Source of the DNA: Dyadobacter frigoris
GTDB lineage: Bacteria > Bacteroidota > Bacteroidia > Cytophagales > Spirosomataceae
Direction: 5' to 3'
Assembly (NCBI RefSeq): GCF_005280585.1
Contig: NZ_SZVO01000011.1
Span: 248,391-312,390 of the forward strand
Length of the DNA: 64,000 bases
The notes beneath the pieces were generated by a model. It was not told where the DNA came from. It saw only the letters and a program-made list of their open reading frames with translations, and ran no database searches. Below, in pieces: positions 53,607 to 62,744 of the stretch. A program made the position numbers and the translations under genes. The number at the start of each line of letters is the position of its first letter. The stretch's first letter is position 1.

Positions 53607-55280
53607 ATGAGTATTTTGAAAAACAAAATGTACTTTTTACTCGTCCTGCTTGGTCTTTTTACAGCAGTGTCCTCTTGTAAAAACGATGATGAACCGGTTG
53701 TAACGCCAACACCCGCTCTAAGCGTAGCTTCATTTGCTCCAACATCTGGTACCGTTGGTACTTCTGTTATTATCACAGGAACAAAATTTGACACAACTCC
53801 GGCAAATAATACTGTATTGTTTAACACTACGCCTGCAACAGTGACTGCTGCAACTGCAACAACACTTACTGTAACAGTTCCTACGGGTGCAACTACGGGT
53901 GTTATTACAGTAACATCAGCAGGTGCTACTACGAAAAGTACAGCGTCTTTCACAATTTCTGAGCGCGGTGCGGTTGAAATTAAAAGTGATATCACAGCAA
54001 GTACTACCTGGACAAAAGGTAATATCTACACGCTTAAAGGTTTTGTTAACGTAAAATCAGGCGTAGTTCTTACTATTGAAGCGGGTACGATCATTAAAGG
54101 TGCCGGAAAAGATGCAGATCCAACAGCATCAGGAAAAGGCGGTACTTTGATTATCTTGCCAGGCGCAAAATTGATGGCTGTCGGAACGGCTGACGCTCCA
54201 ATCGTATTTACTTCTTCTAACGAACCGGGCAAACGTACTTACGGTGACTGGGGTGGTGTTGTTTTGATTGGTAAGGCTCCTCACAACCGTCCAGCAAGTA
54301 CAGTTTTTGAAGGTGGCATCACAGGAACAATTGGTTCTGATAACATCGCTAATGACAACTCTGGTACATTACAATATGTTCGTATTGAATTCGCTGGTAT
54401 CGCACTTAGCTCAACTGCAAACAGTGAAATCAATGGTTTGACACTTTACGCTGTTGGATCAGGAACAACGATCGATCACGTACAGGTTTCTTACTCAGGA
54501 GATGATTCTTATGAGTGGTTTGGTGGTACTGTAAATGCAAAATATCTTGTAGCTTACCGTGGTTGGGATGACGATTGGGATACTGACTGGGGTTTCACTG
54601 GTAAAGTACAATATGCAGTTTCTCTTCGTGATCCTGAGTATGCTGATCAGTCTGGTTCAAACGGGTTTGAGTCTGATAACTTCGCCGGAACAGGTGAACC
54701 TGCAACTGCACCAAACAATGGCCTTCCGTTAACTGCACCGATTTTTGCTAACGTAAGTAACTTCGTTACAGCAGGAACTCCTTCAAATGCAACTGTTAAA
54801 GGAAGCGGTGGATTTCAATCAGGAATGCACTTACGCAGAAATACTTCTATCAGCATTTTCAACTCTTTATTAGTTGGTTACCCGGAAGGACTTCGTCTTG
54901 ATGGCTCTGCAACTGGAACGTATGCAAACGCAACAGCCGGAACTCTTGATTTGAAAGGAATTGTTTTGTCTAACGTTACAACGCCGGTTCGTGGTGCTGC
55001 TGATATTACAAATGATCAGGCAATCGCTTATTTCGGCGCAGCTGCTCGTAAAAATGAAACGAAAGATCTTGCTTCACTTTTGTTGAACTCTGCAAACTTC
55101 ACGCTAACAGCTCCTGGCTTCCTTCCACAAGCTACATCTCCATTATTGGCTGGTGCTATCTGGGATGGAAAAGGTTCTGATGCTTTCTTTACAAAAGAAG
55201 TATTCAGAGGAGCTTTCGGAACAACAGACTGGACTAAAACATGGACCAACTGGGATCCACAAAATACTATTTACAAATAA
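53607..55280 (+). CDS. IPT/TIG-domain beta-helix surface lipoprotein
   Basis: 557 residues. MSILKNKMYFLLVLLGLFT then VSSCKND gives lipidation at Cys24. An IPT/TIG Ig-like domain spans about 35-120 (VASFAPTSGTVGTSVIITG). The remainder is a beta-helix-like region with Gly/Asn turns (GTIIKGAGKDADP, GDWGGVVLIGKAP, HVQVSYSGDDSYEWFGGTV). It pairs with the TonB receptor just upstream and may capture its ligand at the surface. I recognise no enzymatic motif. Confidence 0.8.
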   Translation: MSILKNKMYFLLVLLGLFTAVSSCKNDDEPVVTPTPALSVASFAPTSGTVGTSVIITGTKFDTTPANNTVLFNTTPATVTAATATTLTVTVPTGATTGVITVTSAGATTKSTASFTISERGAVEIKSDITASTTWTKGNIYTLKGFVNVKSGVVLTIEAGTIIKGAGKDADPTASGKGGTLIILPGAKLMAVGTADAPIVFTSSNEPGKRTYGDWGGVVLIGKAPHNRPASTVFEGGITGTIGSDNIANDNSGTLQYVRIEFAGIALSSTANSEINGLTLYAVGSGTTIDHVQVSYSGDDSYEWFGGTVNAKYLVAYRGWDDDWDTDWGFTGKVQYAVSLRDPEYADQSGSNGFESDNFAGTGEPATAPNNGLPLTAPIFANVSNFVTAGTPSNATVKGSGGFQSGMHLRRNTSISIFNSLLVGYPEGLRLDGSATGTYANATAGTLDLKGIVLSNVTTPVRGAADITNDQAIAYFGAAARKNETKDLASLLLNSANFTLTAPGFLPQATSPLLAGAIWDGKGSDAFFTKEVFRGAFGTTDWTKTWTNWDPQNTIYK

Positions 55281-55327
55281 AATTTTGTAATAATAATCTT
55301 ATATAATTGGTGTCAGAATTTAAAAAG

Positions 55328-55356
55328 ACCGGAGGCGTTTGCTTCCGGTTTTTTTT
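55328..55356 (+). terminator. Terminator after the beta-helix lipoprotein
   Basis: ACCGGAGGC pairs with GCTTCCGGT (one G-U pair), 4-nt loop, eight T. Shares its loop-side sequence with the next terminator. Confidence 0.85.
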
Positions 55357-55563
55357 GTTTGGTTGCTCTCCGTAAGCAATGCAGAAATGCCCATCTTTCA
55401 ATTCGACCTAACATTACTACCTTTCATAAGTCATATCAGGTCGAAGCGGGTAGTCAAGCCAATTTTTCATAAGTTAACAATTTGATAACCCAATATAATG
55501 TTTGATAAATTATATTCCCGATACTTCAAGTGCTAAATTTTGTACTAACACAGAACGATGACT

Positions 55564-56190
55564 ATGAAACATCTATTTATCAGTTTTTTGATCTTATGCC
55601 AGATGCTTAGTTGCAAATCAAAAGATCCATCCCCTTTTCAAGATGACAATTTTGAAGCCATTCATCAACAGTTTCATGGAAAATACAAAATTGTAAGTTC
55701 AGTGAGCAGTGAGCCTTTGGATGTTAATCTGGATGGATCATACTCCTCAGATTTGTTGACTGAAATAGATGAATTGACTACCGGAACGATAACAAGTCCT
55801 TATTTAGAAATACTTATCTCTGGTTCGTCAAACGTGAATCCTGAACCCTCATTTTTATTTGTACAGGCCTGGCCCGAACAATTTGTAAGATTGGGATCAG
55901 GCAAAGTATGGGATGGAATTGAAATGATTCTTTTTAATCCTGATTATAGCTTTGCATACGATATGAAAGTAGTTCACCGAGCATTTGAATTTTCAAACGA
56001 CAGGAAAAATCTGCATGTGGAAACAAATGATTCAGAGGAACCCCTTTTTTCACAATCTTCTCCAAAAACTGTTACAGTACTCAACGACGGTAAACTTGTC
56101 GTGGTAGCAAACCGCCGGATTTATACAAGCTCAGGAGTAAAACAGGTCACTGTAACAACAACATATGAGCGATTCACCATGTTAACTTAG
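55564..56190 (+). CDS. Unknown lipoprotein
   Basis: 208 residues from the ATG at 55564 (one at 55558 is possible). MKHLFISFLILCQMLSC has the lipobox LSC with Cys17. The mature part has no recognisable domain: a beta-rich stretch with ILISGSSNVNPEPSFLFVQAWP and ANRRIYTSSGVKQVTVTTTYERF. It has its own terminator. Confidence 0.72.
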   Translation: MKHLFISFLILCQMLSCKSKDPSPFQDDNFEAIHQQFHGKYKIVSSVSSEPLDVNLDGSYSSDLLTEIDELTTGTITSPYLEILISGSSNVNPEPSFLFVQAWPEQFVRLGSGKVWDGIEMILFNPDYSFAYDMKVVHRAFEFSNDRKNLHVETNDSEEPLFSQSSPKTVTVLNDGKLVVVANRRIYTSSGVKQVTVTTTYERFTMLT

Positions 56191-56251
56191 AACGCTTTTC
56201 ATTATTTACGTATAACCAAAATATTAACAGCCTTAATGACCTTTAAGGATA

Positions 56252-56289
56252 GCAAAAAAACCGGAGGCGTTTGCTGCCGGTTTTTTTGC
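56252..56289 (+). terminator. Terminator after the unknown lipoprotein
   Basis: GCAAAAAAACCGG pairs with CCGGTTTTTTTGC around a 12-nt loop. It shares CCGGAGGCGTTTGCT with the terminator 930 bp upstream. A small CCTTAA/TTAAGG stem lies just before it. Confidence 0.8.
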
Positions 56290-56451
56290 TATTTACCGGG
56301 ATGATTTATAAAATAACACTACATTTCCAACCAACCTTTGTTTTCCTTCCTTTAATGAAATATCTTCGGAACTTTGTTTTGACAATAATTACAAATTGTT
56401 AGATAATATTTCTTTAACCTCCTCAGTAACCCACTTTATTAATTACGTTTC

Positions 56452-57072
56452 ATGTCCGAATTTCAAGCTTACTTCCAATTGGGTTTTGATCATATAACAG
56501 ATTCCAATGGCTATGACCACATTCTTTTTATCGTTGCGCTTTGTACTATTTACACACTTGTTGACTGGAAAAAAGTAATAATTCTTATTACCGCTTTCAC
56601 CATAGGGCATTCTATCACACTGGCATTAGCAACCATGGGCATGATCTCGATCCGTCCTGACGTGATCGAATTATTGATTCCGGTTACTATTCTCCTTACA
56701 GCTATTCTTAATTTTTTTCATAAAACCCCTAAAACTTCCTATGCAAAACAACAAACATACAGCGCACGTTATCCGCTTGCTTTAACTTTTGGCCTGATTC
56801 ATGGCCTTGGCTTTTCCAATTATCTGCGGGCACTTCTTGGCAAAGAAGCTGACATCCTGAATCCATTACTTGGTTTTAACATTGGGCTGGAAATAGGGCA
56901 GCTAATCATTGTAACGGCTGTGCTGTCCATCACTTTTGTAATGATTGAATTATTCCGTTTGTCCAGGTTAAAATGGAATGATATTCTTTCCGGGATCATT
57001 GCCGGAATGGCTATCTCACTCATCATTAACAATGGGCTTTTTAGAGAAATCATGGGATTATCCGTAAATTAA
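56452..57072 (+). CDS. HupE/UreJ family membrane protein
   Basis: 206 residues with six membrane helices. HITDSNGYDHILFIVAL is the first conserved metal-type motif (the HxxD region), and FTIGHSITLALATMG and FGLIHGLGFSN carry the other conserved His residues. Such proteins move nickel or cobalt, often near hydrogenase or urease genes; none is here. The M1 peptidase gene follows 33 bp later. Confidence 0.85.
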   Translation: MSEFQAYFQLGFDHITDSNGYDHILFIVALCTIYTLVDWKKVIILITAFTIGHSITLALATMGMISIRPDVIELLIPVTILLTAILNFFHKTPKTSYAKQQTYSARYPLALTFGLIHGLGFSNYLRALLGKEADILNPLLGFNIGLEIGQLIIVTAVLSITFVMIELFRLSRLKWNDILSGIIAGMAISLIINNGLFREIMGLSVN

Positions 57073-57105
57073 TCGCACAATTATTGAATAACACTCCAAT
57101 TACCT

Positions 57106-59484
57106 ATGAAACAACTGTTTTTACCTTTTTTGCTGCTGCTTTCTCTGGCCGTGAACGCCCAGCAGTTTCCGACTTCCCCCAATTATAAAGCGAATGATCG
57201 TTTTGAACAATTGGGAACTGTATTGCCAACGCCAAATACGTATCGTACTGCTTCCGGTGCACCCGGAAAAGAGTACTGGCAAATGCGGGCAGATTATGAT
57301 ATTAAAGTTGAACTTGATGACGAAAAACGCCGCATCATTGGTTCGGAATCTATTACTTTTTTTAACAATTCTCCGGATGAACTAAAATATATCTGGTTAC
57401 AATTGGAGCAGAATTTATTCAAAAAAGACGGAATCGGAGCGACCAGCCGAACAGGTGGTATCAACGAAAAAGGAATGAGCACAGGCCAGCTTCAAAATCT
57501 TAACAATGGCCGCGGTTCTTCTCTTGATCCAAAAGTTGAATATGGTTATGAAATTCAGAAAGTGAAAGATAAGGCGGGAAACGCGCTTCCTTTCACGATC
57601 AACAATACCATGATGCGTATTGATTTGCCAACACCATTGAAACCGGGTACAAGTATCGTTTTTGGTGTTGAATGGGCCTATAATATTACTGAATATTATG
57701 GCCGCAGCGGATATGAGTTTTTTCCTAAGGATGGAAATTCCAATTATTTCATCGCACACTGGTTCCCTCGTCTGGCACCTTATGACGATGTAAATGGATG
57801 GAACCACAAACAATTCCTTGGGCAAGGTGAGTTTGCATTGATCTTTGGTAATTACAAAGTTGCCATTACAACACCAGCTGACCATATCGTAGCGGCTTCG
57901 GGTGAATGCCAGAATTATGCAACAGTTTTGACCGCTTCGCAAAAACAACGTTTGAAACAGGCTGAAACTTCTAAAACGCCGGTTATTATCGTAACGCAAG
58001 CCGAAGCTGAAAAAGCAGAGAAACGTGAAAACAAAACGGTCGGTAAGAAAACCTGGATTTATAAGGCTGATAATGTTCGTGATTTTGCTTTTTCAAGCAG
58101 CCGGAAATTTATCTGGGATGCGATGCAGAGTGATGTATACAAAAACGGAAAGAAAATCTGGTGTATGTCATTTTATCCAAAAGAAGGAAATCCGCTGTGG
58201 GAACAATATTCAACCCGCGCAGTAGCTCACACATTGAAATCTTACGGAAATCGCACTTTTGAATATCCTTATCCTGTGGCAATTTCTTGTCATTCAACCG
58301 TTGGTGGCGGTATGGAATATCCGATGATCAGCTTTAACGGCGGTCGCCCGGAAGAAGACGGAACATATAGTGAGCAAACGAAATACGGTATGATCGGCGT
58401 GATCATCCATGAAGTTGGTCACAACTTTTTCCCGATGATCGTGAATACGGATGAGCGTCAATGGGCTTGGATGGATGAAGGTTTGAATACTTTCTGCCAA
58501 TATCTTGCTGAAAAAGAATGGGATTTCAATTACCCTTCACGTCGCGGAGAGCCTATGTTTATTACAGATTATATGGCTTCGGACAAATCTGTTTTATCTC
58601 CGATCATGTCATCTGCTGAAAACGTAATTGGACTTGGACCAAATGCTTATGCAAAACCTGCAACGGCATTGAACATCCTGCGTGAAACGGTAATGGGCAG
58701 AGAGCAATTTGACCATGCGTTTAAAGAATATGCAACACGCTGGAGATTCAAAAGCCCGACACCATCCGACTTTTTCCGTACAATGGAAGATGCTTCCGGT
58801 GTGGATCTTGACTGGTTCTGGAAAGGCTGGTTTTATGGTGTAGAACCCGTTGATCAGGATTTGATAAGCGTAAACTGGTTTAGCATCGATACACAAAATC
58901 CTGAAATTGAAAAGGAAATTGCGCGTAAGGACGCTGCTGCAAAAGCAAAAACAATCAGTAAAATCCGTGATGCTGCCGACAAATCAAAAACGGTAGTTGC
59001 ACAAGATTCTACGATGGCTGATTTTTACAATTCTTATGATCCATACAAAGTAACAGATTCGGATAAGCAGAAATACGAACAATATCTGGCCACTTTGTCG
59101 CCGGGTGAAAAAGAACTTGTTCAGAAAAATACCAATTTCTATACGCTTTCGATCAAAAATAAAGGCGGTTTGCCAATGCCGGTTATCGTAAAAATGGGCT
59201 TTGAAGATGGTACAGATTCGCTGGTAACTTTCCCGGCTGAAATCTGGCGTTTCAATGATCAGCAAATTTCAAAGGTTCTTTCTACTTCCAAAAAGGTAGT
59301 TCAATGGACTTTGGATCCTTACTATCAGATTGCTGATATTGACACAGAAAATAACTCTTACCCAAGAGTAGCAAAACCAACACGTTTCCAGATCTTTAAA
59401 CAATCTCAAACACGCCGTGCCCAAAACCCAATGCAACAGCAAGGAGCAGGTGCTGGAAAAGTTGGAGGAGAGCCTAAAAATTAG
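57106..59484 (+). CDS. M1 family zinc aminopeptidase
   Basis: 792 residues with signal peptide ending VNAQ. The zinc site is HEVGHNFFPMIVNTDERQWAWMDEGLNTF (His435 and His439, with the distal Glu), preceded by the exopeptidase motif GGGMEYPM. The N-terminal beta domain and the C-terminal region follow the family; the C-terminal tail is Gln/Gly-rich. It is a periplasmic or surface enzyme that removes N-terminal residues. A strong terminator ends the gene. Confidence 0.93.
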   Translation: MKQLFLPFLLLLSLAVNAQQFPTSPNYKANDRFEQLGTVLPTPNTYRTASGAPGKEYWQMRADYDIKVELDDEKRRIIGSESITFFNNSPDELKYIWLQLEQNLFKKDGIGATSRTGGINEKGMSTGQLQNLNNGRGSSLDPKVEYGYEIQKVKDKAGNALPFTINNTMMRIDLPTPLKPGTSIVFGVEWAYNITEYYGRSGYEFFPKDGNSNYFIAHWFPRLAPYDDVNGWNHKQFLGQGEFALIFGNYKVAITTPADHIVAASGECQNYATVLTASQKQRLKQAETSKTPVIIVTQAEAEKAEKRENKTVGKKTWIYKADNVRDFAFSSSRKFIWDAMQSDVYKNGKKIWCMSFYPKEGNPLWEQYSTRAVAHTLKSYGNRTFEYPYPVAISCHSTVGGGMEYPMISFNGGRPEEDGTYSEQTKYGMIGVIIHEVGHNFFPMIVNTDERQWAWMDEGLNTFCQYLAEKEWDFNYPSRRGEPMFITDYMASDKSVLSPIMSSAENVIGLGPNAYAKPATALNILRETVMGREQFDHAFKEYATRWRFKSPTPSDFFRTMEDASGVDLDWFWKGWFYGVEPVDQDLISVNWFSIDTQNPEIEKEIARKDAAAKAKTISKIRDAADKSKTVVAQDSTMADFYNSYDPYKVTDSDKQKYEQYLATLSPGEKELVQKNTNFYTLSIKNKGGLPMPVIVKMGFEDGTDSLVTFPAEIWRFNDQQISKVLSTSKKVVQWTLDPYYQIADIDTENNSYPRVAKPTRFQIFKQSQTRRAQNPMQQQGAGAGKVGGEPKN

Positions 59485-59507
59485 AGAACTTATTACAATA
59501 ACCTGAT

Positions 59508-59550
59508 AGAAAAATCCCTCTCTGTACTGATCATACGGAGAGGGATTTTT
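59508..59550 (+). terminator. Terminator after the M1 peptidase gene
   Basis: AAAAATCCCTCTC and its complement around a 15-nt loop, with a T run inside the second arm. Confidence 0.85.
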
Positions 59551-59790
59551 CATTTAATTTATAAGTTTACAGATGTATGAAAGAGTCCGAATAAACATTT
59601 TTTAAAGTGACTTTTTAATTATAGAATTGTAAAAAGCTTTTAAAAATATTTAAACACAATTGGTCTGATACATCATATTCCGGGTATAAGAAATAGTAAA
59701 CCATGAGTTATCTAACTATATCGTTTCAGAATATTGAAGTATGTAAATAAAATACTTCCGGCCGAAATTTATTCTTTAAAACAAATACCT
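59551..59790. other. Gene-free stretch before the hydroxyacid dehydrogenase
   Basis: AT-rich with no open frame of note and no exact TAnnTTTG. It must hold the dehydrogenase promoter, but I cannot place it. Confidence 0.4.
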
Positions 59791-60744
59791 ATGAATATTG
59801 TCATTTTAGACGGTTATACTTTAAATCCCGGGGATCTTGACTGGGCACCGATTTCAAATCTGGGAAATACAACTATTTACGACCGTTCAACAGCGGAAGA
59901 AATTGTTGAAAGAGCCAAAGATGCAGATGCCGTTTTGGTAAATAAAGTAGTACTCAATGACTTATTGCTGAGTCAGCTGCCAAAATTGAAATATATTGGC
60001 GTTTGCGCAACAGGTTATAATAACATCGATACAATCTCTGCCAAAAAACATGGAATTACAGTTACCAATGTGAAAGCCTATGGTCCTGCTTCCGTTGCTC
60101 AGCATACTTTTGCTTTGCTGCTGGCTTTGGTAAACCGGATTGAGACACACAGTCACAGTGTGTTTCAGGGCGAATGGTCCGCATCTGCCGATTTTGCTTA
60201 CTGGAAAACCCCATTGGTAGAGCTGGCAGGGAAAACGATGGGATTAATTGGATTGGGTGACATTGGCACTCAGGTTGCAGGAATAGCACTTGCTTTCGGG
60301 ATGAAAGTCATTGCTTATCGTAAAAATCCCGGACAGACTGATAATCCTAATATTCAAATGGTTTCTTTGGAAGAACTTTTCAAAAAAAGTGATGTAATAA
60401 GCCTGCATTGTCCGCTAACGGATGAAACAAAAAATATCATTAACAGAGATAGTTTATCGATGATGAAACCAACTTCCTATTTACTAAATACCGGTCGCGG
60501 GCCACTTATAAACGAAGACGATCTGGCACAGGCTTTGGCAGATAAAACGATATCCGGCGCCGGTTTGGACGTACTTTCTTCCGAACCTCCCGTTTCAACC
60601 AATCCATTATTATCCGCGCCTAATTGCGTCATTACCCCGCATATAGCCTGGGCTTCTTTCGAATCAAGAAAGAGACTTCTTCAGATGGTTGCTGATAATC
60701 TTAACTCGTTCAATGAGGGAAATCTAATTAATGTAGTAGGCTAG
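59791..60744 (+). CDS. D-2-hydroxyacid dehydrogenase (glycerate-dehydrogenase type)
   Basis: 317 residues from the ATG at 59791, where the family begins (MNIVILDGYTLNPGDL). The NAD loop is GLIGLGDIGTQVAGIALAFGMKVIAYRKN, with Arg where NAD-specific enzymes have Asp, which may favour NADP. Catalytic Arg, Glu and His are in LNTGRGPLINE, GAGLDVLSSEPP and VITPHIAWAS. Likely acts on hydroxypyruvate or glycerate, though related substrates are possible. Confidence 0.9.
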   Translation: MNIVILDGYTLNPGDLDWAPISNLGNTTIYDRSTAEEIVERAKDADAVLVNKVVLNDLLLSQLPKLKYIGVCATGYNNIDTISAKKHGITVTNVKAYGPASVAQHTFALLLALVNRIETHSHSVFQGEWSASADFAYWKTPLVELAGKTMGLIGLGDIGTQVAGIALAFGMKVIAYRKNPGQTDNPNIQMVSLEELFKKSDVISLHCPLTDETKNIINRDSLSMMKPTSYLLNTGRGPLINEDDLAQALADKTISGAGLDVLSSEPPVSTNPLLSAPNCVITPHIAWASFESRKRLLQMVADNLNSFNEGNLINVVG

Positions 60745-61317
60745 GAAAAATATAGTTATCATGAATTTGGCTTTTTATAAATAAGTAAGGTGATAAAATT
60801 TCGGATATCATCCAGGAATTCTATCACCCTGTGTAATATATTGAATATTCAAACCTGTTAAAAATCAGTAACAGCCCAATCCACAGGGACAGGAATATCC
60901 GGATCAGAATTCGCAAAAAATGTTAAAAGGCAAACAATAAAGTGCATACAAGTGAAAAAAATCTATACAGAAGTAGTGATGAGTTTTCCGTGATCACTGC
61001 CTTCCGAAAAGCAAGAATTATTCAAATTCATGTTTTTTCAACCAACCGAATCATCGTGTGCAACGTAAACCATCCTTCTGATTTTTGGCGTGTTTTAAAT
61101 AAAAAAACAAACCGAAGCTTTTTTTCAACATGACGCTAGCGTTTTAGTGAATAAATATCGAGCCGCCGCGCTTTCAAATTAAGATGTCCAACAAATGAAC
61201 ATACTGTAAATCAATAAGTTAATACTCACCAGCGTCTTTTTTTCGTTTTTTGTGGAACTCCACGAATGACGCTGGAAATGATGGGACTTTTTGCATATTT
61301 TGGGATCCCCAAAAGCA
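60745..61317. other. 570-bp stretch without a gene
   Basis: No coding frame looks real. It holds the palindrome ACGCTAGCGT (61133-61142), and TGACGCT(A/G)G twice (61131 and 61267) with its inverse CCAGCGTC at 61229. The last two enclose a GTGG/CCAC stem at 61252-61263. These may be remains of a mobile element or regulatory sites; I cannot tell. Confidence 0.4.
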
Positions 61318-61352
61318 AAAATTCCTGTAAATCATTGATTTACAGGAATTTT
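61318..61352 (-). terminator. Terminator of tRNA-His transcript
   Basis: AAAATTCCTGTAAATCA pairs perfectly with its complement (17 bp) around a very short loop; the minus strand continues TTTGCTTTT. Confidence 0.8.
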
Positions 61353-61375
61353 GATGACTTAAAAACTTCTAAATG

Positions 61376-61450
61376 GGAGGGAGACGGGTCTCGAACCCGC
61401 GACCTCTAGAACCACAATCTAGCGCTCTAACCGACTGAGCTACAACCTCC
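61376..61450 (-). tRNA. tRNA-His (GTG)
   Basis: Cloverleaf on the minus strand: TAGCTCAG D-arm, anticodon stem CTAGA/TCTAG with loop TTGTGGT (anticodon GTG), T-arm GCGGG-TTCGAGA-CCCGT. A G precedes position 1 and pairs with C73, the identity mark of tRNA-His. The acceptor stem pairs except at 5:68 (U,C) and 6:67 (U,U). CCA is not encoded. Confidence 0.93.
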
Positions 61451-61545
61451 GTTTGAGGACACAAAATTATGAAAAGGTTTACAGCTTCCAAAACAAATTG
61501 GATATTTTTTTTCGAAAACTGCAAACCTTTTTTATTTTAATCAGA

Positions 61546-62154
61546 CTATTTTGCTGCAACATAAAGAGCATCAGCGGCTTTCCAATCCACTACATTCCAG
61601 TATGCGTCGATATAATCAGGACGTTTATTTTGATATTTCAGGTAATATGCGTGTTCCCACACGTCCAAACCGATAACAGGCGTACCTTTTGTTTCAGCAA
61701 TATCCATTAACGGGTTATCCTGATTTGGCGAAGAAACGATTGCAATTTCACCATCAGCTTTAACAATAAGCCATGCCCATCCTGAACCAAAACGTCCGAT
61801 CGAAGCTTTTTTGAACTCATCTTTGAACGCAGAGAAAGAACCGAATTTAGCTGTAATTGCTTTTCCCAGTTCGCCAGTTGGTTCTCCGCCACCTGATGCA
61901 GAAAGAGACTTCCAGAAAAATGTATGGTTCCAATGTCCACCTCCGTTGTTACGAACCGGTGCCGGTGCTTTGCTGATATTTGCAATTAACTCTTCTATTG
62001 TTTTGCCTTCCAGTTCAGTACCTGTTACAGCTGCGTTCAAATTAGTAACATATGCCTGGTGGTGACGATCATGATGAATCTCCATTGTAAGCGCGTCAAA
62101 ATGCGGTTCTAACGCATTGTTTGCGTATGGTAAGGGATCGAGTGTAAATGCCAT
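61546..62154 (-). CDS. sodA: Superoxide dismutase, Fe/Mn type
   Basis: 202 residues. The metal ligands are the His in EIHHDRHHQAYV, the His in GHWNHTFFWKSL, and Asp and His in LDVWEHAYYLKYQNKRPDYI. GSGWAWLIV and VSSPNQDNPL are family segments. It converts superoxide to peroxide and oxygen in the cytosol (no signal peptide). Whether it uses Mn, Fe or both cannot be fixed from this alone. Confidence 0.95.
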   Translation of the reverse strand: MAFTLDPLPYANNALEPHFDALTMEIHHDRHHQAYVTNLNAAVTGTELEGKTIEELIANISKAPAPVRNNGGGHWNHTFFWKSLSASGGGEPTGELGKAITAKFGSFSAFKDEFKKASIGRFGSGWAWLIVKADGEIAIVSSPNQDNPLMDIAETKGTPVIGLDVWEHAYYLKYQNKRPDYIDAYWNVVDWKAADALYVAAK

Positions 62155-62218
62155 TCTTGAAATAGGTTTATTGGTTATTGAATATGTTTTCTTAGTTGGT
62201 TAACAGCAGAAAAATGCT

Positions 62219-62665
62219 TTATGTTCTTAAATCTTTAAAAAATTTGAGTAGCAACGTCTGGCATTCATCCGCCAGAATACCTGTTTTCAATTGTGTTTTA
62301 GGATGTAAAACGTTTTTCCCCAGTCTTGAAAAACCCTTTTTTTCGTCTGTTGCACCAAATACAACACGTTTCATTTGTGTCCAGTACAATGCACCTGCAC
62401 ACATTACGCAAGGTTCGAGCGTTACATACAAAGTACAATCCTGAAGATACTTTCCTCCCAGATATTCAGAAGCAGCTGTAATCGCAAGCATTTCGGCATG
62501 TGCCGTCACATCTTTAAGCCTTTCAGTCTGATTGTAACCCTTTCCGATTACTCTCTCTCCAATTACAACAATTGCGCCAACAGGTATTTCGCCTTCTTCA
62601 TAAGCGACCTGCGCCATTCTTAGGGCCTCTGCCATGAAATAATTATCCAGAAAATCGGAAGTCAT
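62219..62665 (-). CDS. tadA: tRNA-specific adenosine deaminase
   Basis: 148 residues. Zinc site: TAHAEMLAI (His and catalytic Glu) and LEPCVMCAGAL (two Cys). FMAEALRMAQVAYEEGEIPVGAIVV opens the fold. It deaminates A34 of tRNA-Arg to inosine. Nucleoside deaminases share these motifs, but length and start favour TadA. Confidence 0.9.
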   Translation of the reverse strand: MTSDFLDNYFMAEALRMAQVAYEEGEIPVGAIVVIGERVIGKGYNQTERLKDVTAHAEMLAITAASEYLGGKYLQDCTLYVTLEPCVMCAGALYWTQMKRVVFGATDEKKGFSRLGKNVLHPKTQLKTGILADECQTLLLKFFKDLRT

Positions 62666-62695
62666 TCTCTAATTTTTATTATTGGTATCAAAACA

Positions 62696-62724
62696 AAAGC
62701 GGGAAGTTATATACTCCCCGCTTT
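62696..62724 (-). terminator. Terminator of the Ig-repeat protein gene
   Basis: AAAGCGGG and CCCGCTTT with a 13-nt loop, followed by TTTTGTTTTG on the minus strand. Confidence 0.75.
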
Positions 62725-62744
62725 ATTAAAAAAATATTGGTCCC

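Noticed and set aside
55402..55445. TTCGACCT/AGGTCGAA inverted repeat
   Set aside because: Eight pairs around 28 bases with no flanking signal; too weak to call a site.
56452..57072. Nickel uptake for hydrogenase or urease
   Set aside because: The HupE/UreJ family fits, but no hydrogenase or urease gene is in the window.
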